Shown piece by piece: positions 1-9,821 of a stretch of DNA of 64,000 nucleotides. The translations under genes and the position numbers were made by a program. Origin of the DNA: Beroe forskalii (taxonomy: Eukaryota; Ctenophora; Nuda; Beroida; Beroidae). The stretch's first letter is position 1. Each line of letters begins with the position of its first letter. Under the pieces are notes generated by a model. That model saw nothing but the letters and a program-made list of their open reading frames with translations. It was not told the origin of the DNA and made no database searches. Location: assembly GCA_011033025.1 (NCBI GenBank), contig WFMF01000042.1, positions 124,001 through 188,000 on the forward strand, given 5' to 3'.

Positions 1-142
1 AAATTCCATCAGTTCCAAATTGGAATTGATGGAAGTTTCAATCATTGATGATTGGAGTTTCCAATCATCAATGATAGATTTTTTTTGTCAAATTGATAAT
101 TTAAAATGTGTCAGGAAACACGTTCGACATATTGAAACATAC

Positions 143-1051
143 GGTAGAGGTTTTTTAGCGGTGATTTTGCTGCTTGCCCCATTATTTTCACTCTTCTGTG
201 TTACAGGTGTTTCCTGCGGGGTTTCCTCCTGATCTACTTTCTGATTCTTGAGCCAGTACACGAAACTGAAATGATATAATACGCTTTCTCATTATGAGCA
301 TAACTGACATGTGAGTCTAGTCTGTCAGTATGTGAATTCTCACAATTCAAAGACATTCAATATGTTAGGGTTATTGAAGTCTGATTGAAGTTGATATCCA
401 TCCTATTCATTGCTTCATTGCTTGATTATATTCATAAGACAGAACACAATATCTTGATGAAAAGAGAGTCAAATACTCATGCCCCACGAAATTGGCACGA
501 TACTGTCTGTCCAGAGAAGACAATCAAGTCGCCATTATACCTTACCGGAAGACAATGCAAGTTCTAATATTCTAAATACTTAGACTTTAGAGTACTAGAA
601 GGATGAAGGTAATAAACTAATAAAGGGCAGCAATGTATGCAACATAAAATGAACAATAAAGCGTATTGATTTTAGCCTTCGCTGAAACGAAGCCTTTTCA
701 AAGAGGTGATTTAGGCCCAACAAAAGAGTATTTAATGCCATAGAAACCGTCTCAGGGCTATTTAAGAAAGATGCATTGGTAGAGAAAAATAGTTAAATTT
801 TGAGTAAATGAAAGCAATGTTTTCTATGAAAAAAGAGAAGCATTCAATAAGGTCTCTCCCCCAATGGCCCAATATATCAAGATTGAAAAACACATAATAT
901 TGATCAAATTTATATAATAAAGTACTGAAAGAAAAACACAAGTTCTGTGAAGTACGAATATACTAATCTGGTACCTGATAAGTACAGAAACAAGGAATGA
1001 AGCTATGATAGAGAATATCAGGAACTGCTGCGACGAAGTTACTTCTTCCAT
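143..1051 (-). CDS. TBL2: TBL2, 5' exons (second copy, partial)
   Basis: Two exons are visible: exon 1 at 1051-975 (77 bases, starting MEEVTSSQQF) and exon 2 at 265-143 (123 bases, starting FVYWLKNQK after the junction codon). Both match the right-arm TBL2 in length and phase. Exon 1 encodes a short hydrophobic segment (LIFSIIASFLVSVLI), the N-terminal membrane anchor of TBL2, an ER-membrane WD40 protein. Donors (gtacc, gtatgt) and the acceptor (atttcag) are intact. An upstream in-frame ATG four codons earlier (MSSIS) is also possible. The WD40-coding exons would lie left of the window, so whether this copy is complete cannot be seen. If the duplication ended near base 1, this would be a 5' fragment carrying only the anchor and linker. 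Confidence 0.8.
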
Positions 1052-1750
1052 GCTTATACTGCTCAAATTTGATTAAAATAGTTAGGGGATTGTTAGAACA
1101 TTAAACTTTTATTGAGTATATAAGGCACGTCATTTCATGGACCTTATAGTTATACCTTTATTAAATACTCTTATTGACGGATCAGAATTAATTTGAATTG
1201 GATCAGTTGACAACTGGGATCTTGGAATGATACCAAAGTATCAACAAGAACAAGTGTTGGAATTTCCAGTACCAGTGGGTTAGAATTTGGACTAATGTCT
1301 TCATATAAAAGTAGGAAGTTCGAAGGAGGACCCATATAAGTGCCATACTAACTTATGATATACATGCAAGCATACTTTATTAGTACTTTATATGCATGCA
1401 TGTTTTGTATACCTGTCAGCAATCTTAGAAATTAGAGACAAAGGAAAGAAATTCTTGATGAAATTTGCACTTTTTACATAAGTATTGAGTAAAATTCTTG
1501 ATAAATATTATGTATATGATATAGGATACATAAATTATTACATTCGAATGATATCAAATAAAAATATTTAAATTTAAAAATAATATTTATAATTCATTGT
1601 ATTAACGATTTAAAAATAATAAAAATATCTTAAATGTGTGAGTATATTAAATTATATTTACTAGTTGAGTAGTTGGATAGATTATAAATAAACCAGGAAC
1701 TAGGAAGGTTATATCCAAAATTTATTTTTGAGATTGCCTCGATCTATGTA

Positions 1751-2240
1751 CCTTACAAGACAAAATAACATGGGACAATAATTCCGGGGATCGAAATTTT
1801 GGGGGTTCGAAAATATGGGGATTTTAATCAAAAATCCCCAAATTTCGTACCCCAAATTAAATTAGGGGATTTTCGCCTTTTTTTCAAATTCGAAAAAATA
1901 GGGTTACTTTTGGGAATAAATCAGAACTTTAGAAAGGCCAATATCACTGATGCGATCGATGCAGTAGAATTTCCAGTACAAGATTCCTTCACGTGTCGAG
2001 TGTAGAAGGTTTTATTTGGAATTACTGTATTTTAGATAATTTGAACCCTTCTGCACTGATATTTTTATTGAAATTTGTCTGGGAATTCCATTTTTTATGC
2101 ACTGTTTGTCAAAAGACAAACCCGCAATTAACAAATTTGGGGGAAATAATTTTGGGGATCGAAATTTTGGGGGTACGAAAATATGGGGATTTTTTTGAAA
2201 AATCCCCAAATTTCGTACCTTTTAAATATGTCTCATAAGG
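1751..2240. mobile_element. 490-bp TA-target MITE-like insertion, left arm only
   Basis: The insert begins CCTTACAAGACA and ends with the near reverse complement (TGTCTCATAAGG), giving short terminal inverted repeats. TA stands at 1749-1750 and again at 2241-2242. The right arm (about 25.17 kb) carries the uninterrupted site with a single TA, so this is a true insertion with target duplication. Inside are two copies of a palindromic block in which GGGGATCGAAATTTTGGGGG faces AAAATCCCCAAATTTCGTAC. There is no transposase; the open frames in it are products of these repeats. TA duplication fits Tc1/mariner-like mobilisation, though the family is not established. Confidence 0.85.
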
Positions 2241-2337
2241 TATATGGTTTCAATAAATTAATGGTGTATCATACATTCTATACAATAAATACATGCTATT
2301 CTGAAATCTGAACCCTCCACAAACATTCTCCATCACT

Positions 2338-3912
2338 TCACCCCCTTTTGAGTGCTTGCTTGAGCGACGAATTCTCGTTTCTCAACTGCTGTATCTGTCC
2401 CTGAAACTGCTCCACCTCTTCACCCCACCGCTCCCTAAACTCCTTCTCCAGCCCCTCCATCTCCTCCTCCTTCCTGGTCAGCTGTCTCTCCACGTGCTTA
2501 GCTCGGATAGCAGCCTTACTCTCCCTCTTCTGCAGCCCCATCACCTCCTCCTCATGATCCCTACACTTAGTAGTGAGCTGCTCCCTCAACTCACTCAACT
2601 CATGCTTCAAATCACACCGGGCTGCTTCTGCTTCAGCAAGCTGTGAGGTTATCAGACCTTTCTCAACTGTGAGCGTGTTGATCTTGCTGGTGTGCTCTGA
2701 TATTCTGTCGTTTAGAAGAGCTGTGGTGGCCTCTATTTCGTGCCATGATGACTCGGTTTGGCAGTGGGAAGTAGCCTTAGGGGCAGGTTGTAAGGGTTTG
2801 GTGTGTTCAGCAAGCAAGTCTTCCAGTTTGTTGGAGTAAAACTCTTCCTTTTCAGCGTAAAGAGATTGGAGCAGCAACACACTTTCTGATATTCTGCCGA
2901 TTTGTTCTTCGTAGATTGAAAGTTTCTCTGATATCGAATCCTGGTTTGGGAGAAACTGGTCAAAGTTTTCATTCATGCCCGACACACTTTCGCAGAGAGA
3001 ACTGGTGGCCTTCCTCATCAATTCGTTCAGTTGTCCGTACTTGATTTCTGACTGCTTAGCCAATGAAAGTTCGCTAGTTATGGTATTTATATGCTTGTCC
3101 TTCAGCTTCAAATTTGCAAGTAAATCAGAATTTTTATTCGATAATATTTCAAATTCTGCTTCTCCTTTTCGGCAAGCCTTTTCAAGCTTTTCAATCTGAG
3201 ATTTCAGCACCAGTTCGGTTTTAAATTCTGCAGCATTCTCCATTTCCTTCTCAACTAACATCTGCAACACTTTGTGTCTCCAGGCTTCGAGCATCTTCTG
3301 GTATGATCCATCAGTTGTTAGCGTTTTCTCCTGGATAGCTAAAACTTTTGCCTGGCATTCCATTCGTTTTTCCAGAAGAGAAATGGTTTCTGTAATTTCC
3401 TGTATCTGTTGTTCTAACTTCTGCTTATCTTCCTCCAAGGACTGCTTTACTCTCTGATTCTCCAGGGACTCAGGCACGGTTCTATGCACAGCAGCAGACA
3501 ACTTTTCAATAGTTTCTGTTTTCTCAGTGAATGACGATGCTAAAGTAGATAGAGCTCCCCAAACACCATCAAACTCTGGATTGATGTCATCTGGTTTGAG
3601 AGCAGTCTGATGACCAGATAGCACATTCGATATGTAATCTTCGAGTTCTCCAGCACATTGCTTCACAATCAATCCGGTTGTTTGTGTTGCAGCCGGTAGC
3701 TGCTCAACAGCTGTTTGGTTTGCTGCAACTTTCTTCGCTTCATTGTGATCACAAGAGACTTGAGTAGCTACTGTTGCTCGGGGTGGGGGTGTAACAGGTT
3801 TTGGTTGAGTGGAGCTTGGTATGGCAGGGAGTTTATATTTGAACTCTGGATAAGAAGGAGCTTTATCCACACTAGGTATACAAAATGCAGAGGGAGGTTT
3901 TAGAACAGACAT
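2338..3912 (-). CDS. CCHCR1: CCHCR1-like coiled-coil protein, left copy (intronless)
   Basis: A 524-residue uninterrupted frame starting MSVLKPPSAF. The first 75 residues or so are proline-rich and disordered-looking. From about residue 150 to the end the protein is almost continuous heptad coiled coil, ending in RNENSSLKQALKRG. A segment around residues 200-225 with the core AWRHKVLQMLVEKE, and a C-terminal block with EEEVMGLQKRESKAAIRAKH, resemble the corresponding parts of CCHCR1 as I remember that family, a centrosome and P-body coiled-coil protein. That assignment is moderate; the coiled-coil nature is certain. It differs from the right copy at about 15 residues (my hand count) with no frameshift, so both copies look usable. 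The absence of introns contrasts with flanking NLE1 and TBL2 and suggests an old retrocopy or intron loss that predates the duplication. Confidence 0.6.
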   Translation of the reverse strand: MSVLKPPSAFCIPSVDKAPSYPEFKYKLPAIPSSTQPKPVTPPPRATVATQVSCDHNEAKKVAANQTAVEQLPAATQTTGLIVKQCAGELEDYISNVLSGHQTALKPDDINPEFDGVWGALSTLASSFTEKTETIEKLSAAVHRTVPESLENQRVKQSLEEDKQKLEQQIQEITETISLLEKRMECQAKVLAIQEKTLTTDGSYQKMLEAWRHKVLQMLVEKEMENAAEFKTELVLKSQIEKLEKACRKGEAEFEILSNKNSDLLANLKLKDKHINTITSELSLAKQSEIKYGQLNELMRKATSSLCESVSGMNENFDQFLPNQDSISEKLSIYEEQIGRISESVLLLQSLYAEKEEFYSNKLEDLLAEHTKPLQPAPKATSHCQTESSWHEIEATTALLNDRISEHTSKINTLTVEKGLITSQLAEAEAARCDLKHELSELREQLTTKCRDHEEEVMGLQKRESKAAIRAKHVERQLTRKEEEMEGLEKEFRERWGEEVEQFQGQIQQLRNENSSLKQALKRG

Positions 3913-4500
3913 TACTTCCTCAAAGAATCAATGATAAAAGTTCTAATAAATTTGGCTTTAATATTAGTTGTATCTCATATAGGTATCAGTTTAAGTTTCA
4001 AGCTTGAAAGTTTCAATGATGAATGAAGAGTTAATTAATAAATTAGGTATTGGATAATGGATATGTACCAAAAATAATTATAGATCTAACTGCTATTGAT
4101 TAATTATTATGTTCAATGCAACACACAAATGATGAATCGGTGACTGTAAATAAGTTAAAATATAAAAATAAATTACAGTGCAACAAAATTCAACAAATAA
4201 TAAAAAGTCGTTATAACCCGATCAGTTAAAATAAATTTACCTAAGGAATAAAACTCTCAATCAATGAAAAACTTTTACAGTAATAAAAAGATAAAATTAT
4301 CCTTCCAAATGATTCATCTGTCTAAATAAGGGATGAACAAGTCTGAAGACGTATCAAATTATCTTTATTATCCCAGTGAAGGTTTATTTCATCTCTACAG
4401 GTACCTTCACAGTTGATAAAATGGGAAATCCACTCAGCGCCAGGTTCAATGTTTAGAAGGGTTTTGTAATTAGCTCTTCCTTTGTCCACTAAGCTCGCCA

Positions 4501-4760
4501 CAGTTTGAGGACCTTGTCTTAAGCTCGCCACAGTTTGAGGACCTTGTTCTAAGCTCGCCGCAGTTTGAGGACCTTGTCCTAAGCTCGCCACAGTTTGAGG
4601 ACCTTGTCCTAAGCTCGCCACAGTTTGAGGACCTTGTCCTAAGCTCGCCACAGTTTGAGGACCTTGTCCTAAGCTCGCCACAGTTTGAGGACCTTGTCCT
4701 AAGCTCGCCACAGTTTGAGGACCTTGTTCTAAGCTCGCCACAGTTTGAGGACCTTGTCCT
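4501..4760 (-). repeat. 30-bp minisatellite at the NLE1 stop codon, left copy
   Basis: Nine copies of a 30-bp unit. Read on -, the unit is the last coding bases of NLE1 (encoding DKVLKLWRA plus the TAG stop) repeated downstream. The copy nearest the exon body is the real end of the gene; the remaining copies form the 3' UTR. The long open frames here on - are a side effect of the 30-bp (ten-codon) period. Confidence 0.9.
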
Positions 4761-7509
4761 TGCCCCCACTGACGACCCTGCTCCCACAGGGACTCCAGTC
4801 CACAGTGTACACCTCGTCAGCGTGCCCTGGCAGGTCCTGTAGCAGGGAGAACGTCCTCATGCACCAAATCTGGGGATGTGGAAAGTAGAGGATATTGCAG
4901 ATAATCAGGGACTTTTTACTATTTTATAAAAGTTAATGGTCGCCTACTAAGTAAACTTATTTTATGATACACTTACCAAACGTATGATTATGATTTGAAA
5001 TGCGTATTATGACTATAGGCATGATTATGTTATGATTTATGAACTCTAAATATAATTCACTGATGTATGTACATATCAAATTTGAGGTCAAAAAATTAAC
5101 ATATTCCATCTACGTCAAAGCTGCGTGTATAATCGGTGCTTGAGTAGAACAAAATGTACTGAGACATGGATATCCTACATTCCCTTTGTGGAGTCTAATT
5201 TTGCAATTTTCATGTACAGCGTACCTCTCCTTTGTAAAAGGAATACACAAGTAATTACATAATGCAATAGACACTAGACAAAGGTTTAAGTGGTAAATCA
5301 CTAAATTATTAAATTAATTGCTCTAACTACGCTATTTAATTTACTAAATGATTTAACGACACTTTGATTTGGGAATGGACCACACAGCAGTACAGCAGTT
5401 CACTTTGTTGGGCAAGATGTCTAGTAGACATTAGACAGAGATCATGATATGGTGGTGAGGGAGTTTGATGATAAGGCCGAGGGGATAAAAATGCAAATCA
5501 AAGATAGCATCAATTTCTCAATAATGGCAGGAAATGACAAAAGGATTTGCCTTGTTTTGAAATCATCCAAAGCACACCTACCTTGACAGTGCTATCAGAA
5601 GACCCCGAGACGAGTAGTTTGTTGTCAGCACTCCAACTAATCTGGTAGACAGCCTTCACGTGACCCCGTAGTGTAGAGATGAACTTCCCGCTCTTCCCAT
5701 CCCACACCTTGACTGACTTGTCAAAGCTTGCTGACGCGATCTTACGACCGTTAGGGGAGAACATCACCTGGTTGAAGACAAAAGTTAGAAGGTTAGAGAA
5801 TGAACATGGCTAAACTAATGAACAAACACACTAAAACGGGCTCTAATTTTACTGATGTTCTTCACAACGTAGTCAGTCAACACTTTGTAATTCTTCAGTT
5901 CTTAGGGTCATAAGGACATTAGGTTTGAAGACAGTGCTCTGAAACCTCCCCCTAAAACCACATTGAACCCCCTCTTTAACCTGGTTGATGAGCTGTTGGT
6001 GGCCTGTCATCCGGCACACCGGCTTATAACTCTAGGCAGGGTGCCAAAGGAAACCCCTCCTCATACTAGAAACCCCTCTACCCGTACCCACTAGGAACCC
6101 CTCCCCCACAAGAAACCCATTTAACCCCTCTTTAACCTGGTTGATGAGCTGTTGGTGGCCTGTCATCCGGCACACCGGCTTGTTACTCTTGGCAGGTTGC
6201 CAAAGGAAGAGCGTGAAGTCATCTGATCCCGATACCATGAACTCCTCCCCTGTTCCCTTGTACTTGGTGTAGACGGTCTGAGGGTCGCCGGACTGCTCCT
6301 TGCCTGAGATACAGGGGGTCTGATGTCAGCTACTCAATACCTTGGAGCTAGATAATGACGTCACCAGTTCAAGACATGGATACTTACTGAGTAACCAGAC
6401 TAATGCTTGTTGTATTAGAGAACGGTTTTAAGACGTTAGAAACCCCTTGTACCATGATCTCTCACTGACAATTAACATTGTTAAATAAGGATCACATATA
6501 ACCTGGTTGTATTGCCTTATAATGGCTCATTGTTACATTATTAAACATCTTAAGGGGTCTCTAAATGCGGCATTCAAACCAAACACGGCATTATCAAATC
6601 GTTTCAATTTTAACTACAGTAGGTACGAGGAAATATATCTGAATAGGCAATTAATCAGCGAACACCACGGATAGAGTTAAAAGTTAACCTTGCAAGGCCG
6701 GGTCCCAGGCGCCTATTCTTACAGCGTAGTCAGTGCTGAGGGCCATGGTGTTGACCCAATGGCCGTGTCCCTGTAAGGTCCTGCAGAGAACTCCATCACT
6801 GGGTCGCCACACCTTAGGGAGATAAGATAGAGAAGATAGAGAAGTTAGATATTGGAGAAGATAGAGATGATACAGAAGAGAGGTTAGGCATGTCAGTGAT
6901 ACACGTAAGTGAAACTTTTCAAATTGCACATCACTAAATCAGCAATCATACTCTTGATATTCTGTAAAAGCATGCACAGGAATGTACCGGAGAAATTATT
7001 GAAGTGCTGCAATTTGATCAGTGAAGTTATGGATAAACCCCATAAATTGTTGAGACTGTTAAGTGTTATCACGGCACAATAGGGATTGTTATACTGTTAT
7101 TATAGTATTATGGTTGCCCCTTGGATAACCCGACACCAGTTCACTAGGTGAGTAAATATATTCCAATTAAAGCTCCCAGAAATGTAACATAAGAATATTG
7201 TTCACTGACAGTGATAAAGCATAAAAGCACTTGTGGTATAGTCCGGTATAGTATGAATGAAGACCAATAATTCTTAGAACGAGATGGTTATTGACAGGAC
7301 CATCTTTATAGTTCTATCCTCCGATAGAACTATCTAACTAAGGATAGAACTAAGGATAGAACTATCTTTAGATAGAACTATAATACCTTGATAGTTCTAT
7401 CCTGAGAGGCGCTGTATATGAGGTTGTCTCCCGACCACTTGATGGACGTTACTCCCTGAGTGTGACTGGAGAGGGTCAGCGTGCACTGCCCCCGGACAAC
7501 ATCCCATAT
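4729..7509 (-). pseudogene. NLE1: NLE1, 5'-truncated second copy (exons 6-10)
   Basis: Five exons: 7509-7387, 6812-6689, 6303-6137, 5767-5582 and 4869-4729. Lengths and phases are identical to the right copy except for the last. They encode the C-terminal WD40 blades (IWDVV, VWRPSDGVLCRTLQGHGHW, VSGSDDFTLFLW, VMFSPNGRKIASASFDKS, DEVYTVDWSPCGSR). Exons 1-5, with the NLE domain and first blades, are absent because the inverted duplication breaks in intron 5; an SLC4A11-like gene on the opposite strand lies beyond the breakpoint. All visible splice sites are intact. The final exon retains the full last blade, ending SGGKDKVLKLWRA-stop, which the right copy has lost. With no NLE domain it is most likely a non-functional fragment, but it records the ancestral C-terminus. 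Confidence 0.85.
5972..6052 (-). repeat. Partial duplicate of NLE1 exon 8 3' end plus donor, left copy
   Basis: About 72 bases of the end of exon 8 (KSNKPVCRMTGHQQLINQ) together with its donor (gttaaag) are repeated about 155 bases into the following intron. The same arrangement exists in the right arm, so it predates the inverted duplication. Here the second copy has decayed slightly. Confidence 0.85.
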
Positions 7510-7731
7510 CTGAAATAAGGGCATATTATCAAGTCATACATTGAAGATACTCTCTGAAAGGTTAAAGAAAATAATATTTTCAGAGTTCAATTCGAATTCG
7601 GTTATGCATTTCATTTTTAATTGTACACAACTTATAATAACAGTAAGAATAATGGTATCTAATTTCACAAATATTTAGATTCTTGAGTTTTTCATTTTGT
7701 TAAGACAACAGGTATTGACACACAAGTTGAA

Positions 7732-7831
7732 ACAAAAACTGAAATACAAACTGAAACACAAACTGAAACACAAACCGAAATACAAACTGAAATACAAACT
7801 GAAATACAAACTGAAATACAAACTGTTCTCC
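7732..7831 (-). repeat. 12-bp repeat of a splice-acceptor-like motif, left copy
   Basis: About eight tandem copies of TTTGTATTTCAG on the NLE1 sense strand, in the intron before exon 6. Each copy looks like a 3' splice site (pyrimidine-rich run ending CAG). The right arm has the same array with a different copy number and variants. Confidence 0.85.
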
Positions 7832-8169
7832 TGGTGTAACCGATGTATAAACGTCTCCATCTAAGTTATTATGCCACGCTACCTTTAACTCATCAAGTGT
7901 GTACCAATGTGCCATGAACAAGTTAATATGTCATTCACCAAGTAATAATATGTCGTACACCAATTATTATTGACTGTAAATCGGACTACATTACTCTACT
8001 TTTCATAGCCGTCTGAGGGATCCCAATAGAAAGCCCCAGGATATTAAAGATGGTTATCAGAGGTCGTTGAAGGTGGCACACATCAAGTGGTTGGGACCTT
8101 AGGATTGTCATTATCATGCCTTGTAAGCTTGTAGAAGGGTGTTACGTCAAATAACCTGTTTTTCTGGTA

Positions 8170-9279
8170 GGGTAGCGCGGGGTAAAATGAGCCGCGGGGG
8201 AAATTGAGCCACCGCGGGGTGAAATGAGCCAGCCCTGGGGTAAAATGAGCCACCCATTCTAAACCACTGTTAGTATTATCAAAGGGTCAAACAAAGGCAA
8301 GTGAATTCAAATGAAGTAAAAATACATGAATCCTGATTGATTAACTTTCAAATCTACTTCCTATTTGGAAGATTTGTCACCAAATGAGAGTAAAAATGTA
8401 CTGATGTTAATTGATTAAATTGTAGGTAGATTCACAACACTGTACTTGCATGTATGAGTGTATATTTATAAGAGCATATCCCGAATACCTTGTACTTTGT
8501 ATGAAAAGTATTTCCTATTTAGTACAAGTTGAGCTCTTTTTTGTATATTTCAGAAAATCTTCTCAGAATTTATGATTGTATATATTATGGTTTAGTTGCA
8601 AATGTATCAATCCCAATTTCATCAAAAGAATTTTAACTTTTAACAGTATTTTCAAACATTTAAATATGATTGTGATAAAAACCAAACCTTTGATTTAACA
8701 TAATGATTGATTTCAATGAACTTATACTGTTTCATATATTTTTACCAGCATCGCGGGGTAAATTGAGCTTTTTAAAAATCCTATTATTTTACTGTTTTAG
8801 ACTTTCTACTACTCATTTTTAACTTTCATTACTTATAAGAGTAAATTAAATGTGTCTGGGTGCATTTCAATGCTTAAATTGAATAAAAATTTTGGTGGGG
8901 GTAATTTGAGCCATTTTGTGGTTTGGGCATGGCCGTGTCAAGAAATGGTTTCCATCAAATTGTTTCCATCGAGAAATTTCATCATTGATGGTACTAAGAC
9001 CTCCAAATAGGCAAACATTAAGTTCTCTTGGCTTATGGACAAAGTTTCAAGGGTGGCTCATTTTGACCCGGGACATGGGGTAAAAATAAGCCACTGATGC
9101 AGCATCTTTAATCCAATTAACCGCGACTCAATTAATAATTTCAAATGTTGGAATATGCCACATTATGAAGGCAATGCATAACCCTTGAAAATGGCACTGA
9201 TTGATTTTGGCATAATTGGAAAGTCTTTGGCTGCCTCACTGAATAGTAAAAAAGTGGCTCATTTTACCCCGCGCTACCC
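8170..9279. mobile_element. 1.1-kb non-autonomous TA-target transposon, left arm only
   Basis: The termini are near-perfect inverted repeats: GGGTAGCGCGGGGTAAAATG at the left end and its complement, reading CATTTTACCCCGCGCTACCC, at the right. TA occurs at 8168-8169 and 9280-9281. The right arm at about 19.01 kb has the empty site (CTGGTATAGCATC sense) with one TA, which proves insertion and a 2-bp duplication. The core motif GGGGTAAAATGAGCC recurs several more times internally in both orientations (8195-8260, near 8755, 8897, 9050-9100), giving subterminal repeats. No coding capacity is visible. It resembles a MITE of the Tc1/mariner-type TA class, but the family is not established. Confidence 0.9.
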
Positions 9280-9821
9280 TATAGCATCATTATAGCCTGG
9301 TAGTTCTACGTTAACAGGGCAGTTCCCTGAACAGTTAACCCTCTCACTCTCTTAGAGCCCAGCTATTATAACCCCAGTCCCCAGTACTGTGGAATGCGTT
9401 ATGTGGAAGGGCACTTTAACGTCAACATTTGACTTTTAGAGTTTTAGGAAGGTTAAACGTCACTTTCAGTCCGATTAAGACATGCACTGAACTAGAACCC
9501 TGATTATTGACCTTTGCTACATGCTAGCAGCAAGGGGTTTTCCTTGAAATTATTGCAGAAAATTATTGCCAAATTTGACCTCCGTCATCATGGTAACCAA
9601 TAAGAAACATTTTCCAAAGGCTATTTAATTGGGTCCTGACTATTTTTGAATAGTTTTTAGTTTGTTGAGCCTTTTGCTGACCTCTTAAATAATTAATTAT
9701 TTTGGTGGACTGGGTCCACCCATAATTTTCATTTGTCCATGAACTCTTAACATCAGTAAGGTTGTTGAATGATAGCATTGTCTACTTTGAATACTTATTT
9801 ATTTTCCTTCACTGCTTCAGG
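9280..9821. other. Intergenic: inner end of the left arm and upstream of the transporter gene
   Basis: To about 9557 this is still duplicated NLE1 intron DNA. After that it is unique sequence leading to the acceptor-like TTCCTTCACTGCTTCAG just before the transporter ATG. That acceptor suggests an untranslated upstream exon, but I cannot place it or a promoter. Confidence 0.5.

Larger units (their letters stand above)
1..9557. repeat. Left arm of large inverted duplication
   Basis: This segment is the reverse complement of the right arm at about 18.7-26.9 kb, in the same order: TBL2 exons 2 and 1, the intronless coiled-coil gene, and NLE1 exons 10 to 6. Coding exons match almost base for base. 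Introns and intergenic DNA match with many small indels. Homology stops near 9557, where a shared stretch CTGCAATAATTTCAAGG marks the inner breakpoint, which falls in NLE1 intron 5. At the outer edge similarity becomes patchy within about 50 bases of the window start, so the arm may end here or continue. The arm contains two insertions missing from its partner. It could be a true segmental duplication or two haplotypes joined head to head by the assembler. The roughly 9 kb of unique spacer and unequal breakpoints favour a real duplication. Confidence 0.9.

Noticed and set aside
4322..4787. Open frames of 105 and 139 residues with decapeptide repeats
   Set aside because: Products of the 30-bp repeat beyond the NLE1 stop; two frames are open simultaneously and no start is supported.
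7675..7921. FQFVF-rich frames
   Set aside because: Generated by the 12-bp acceptor-like repeat.
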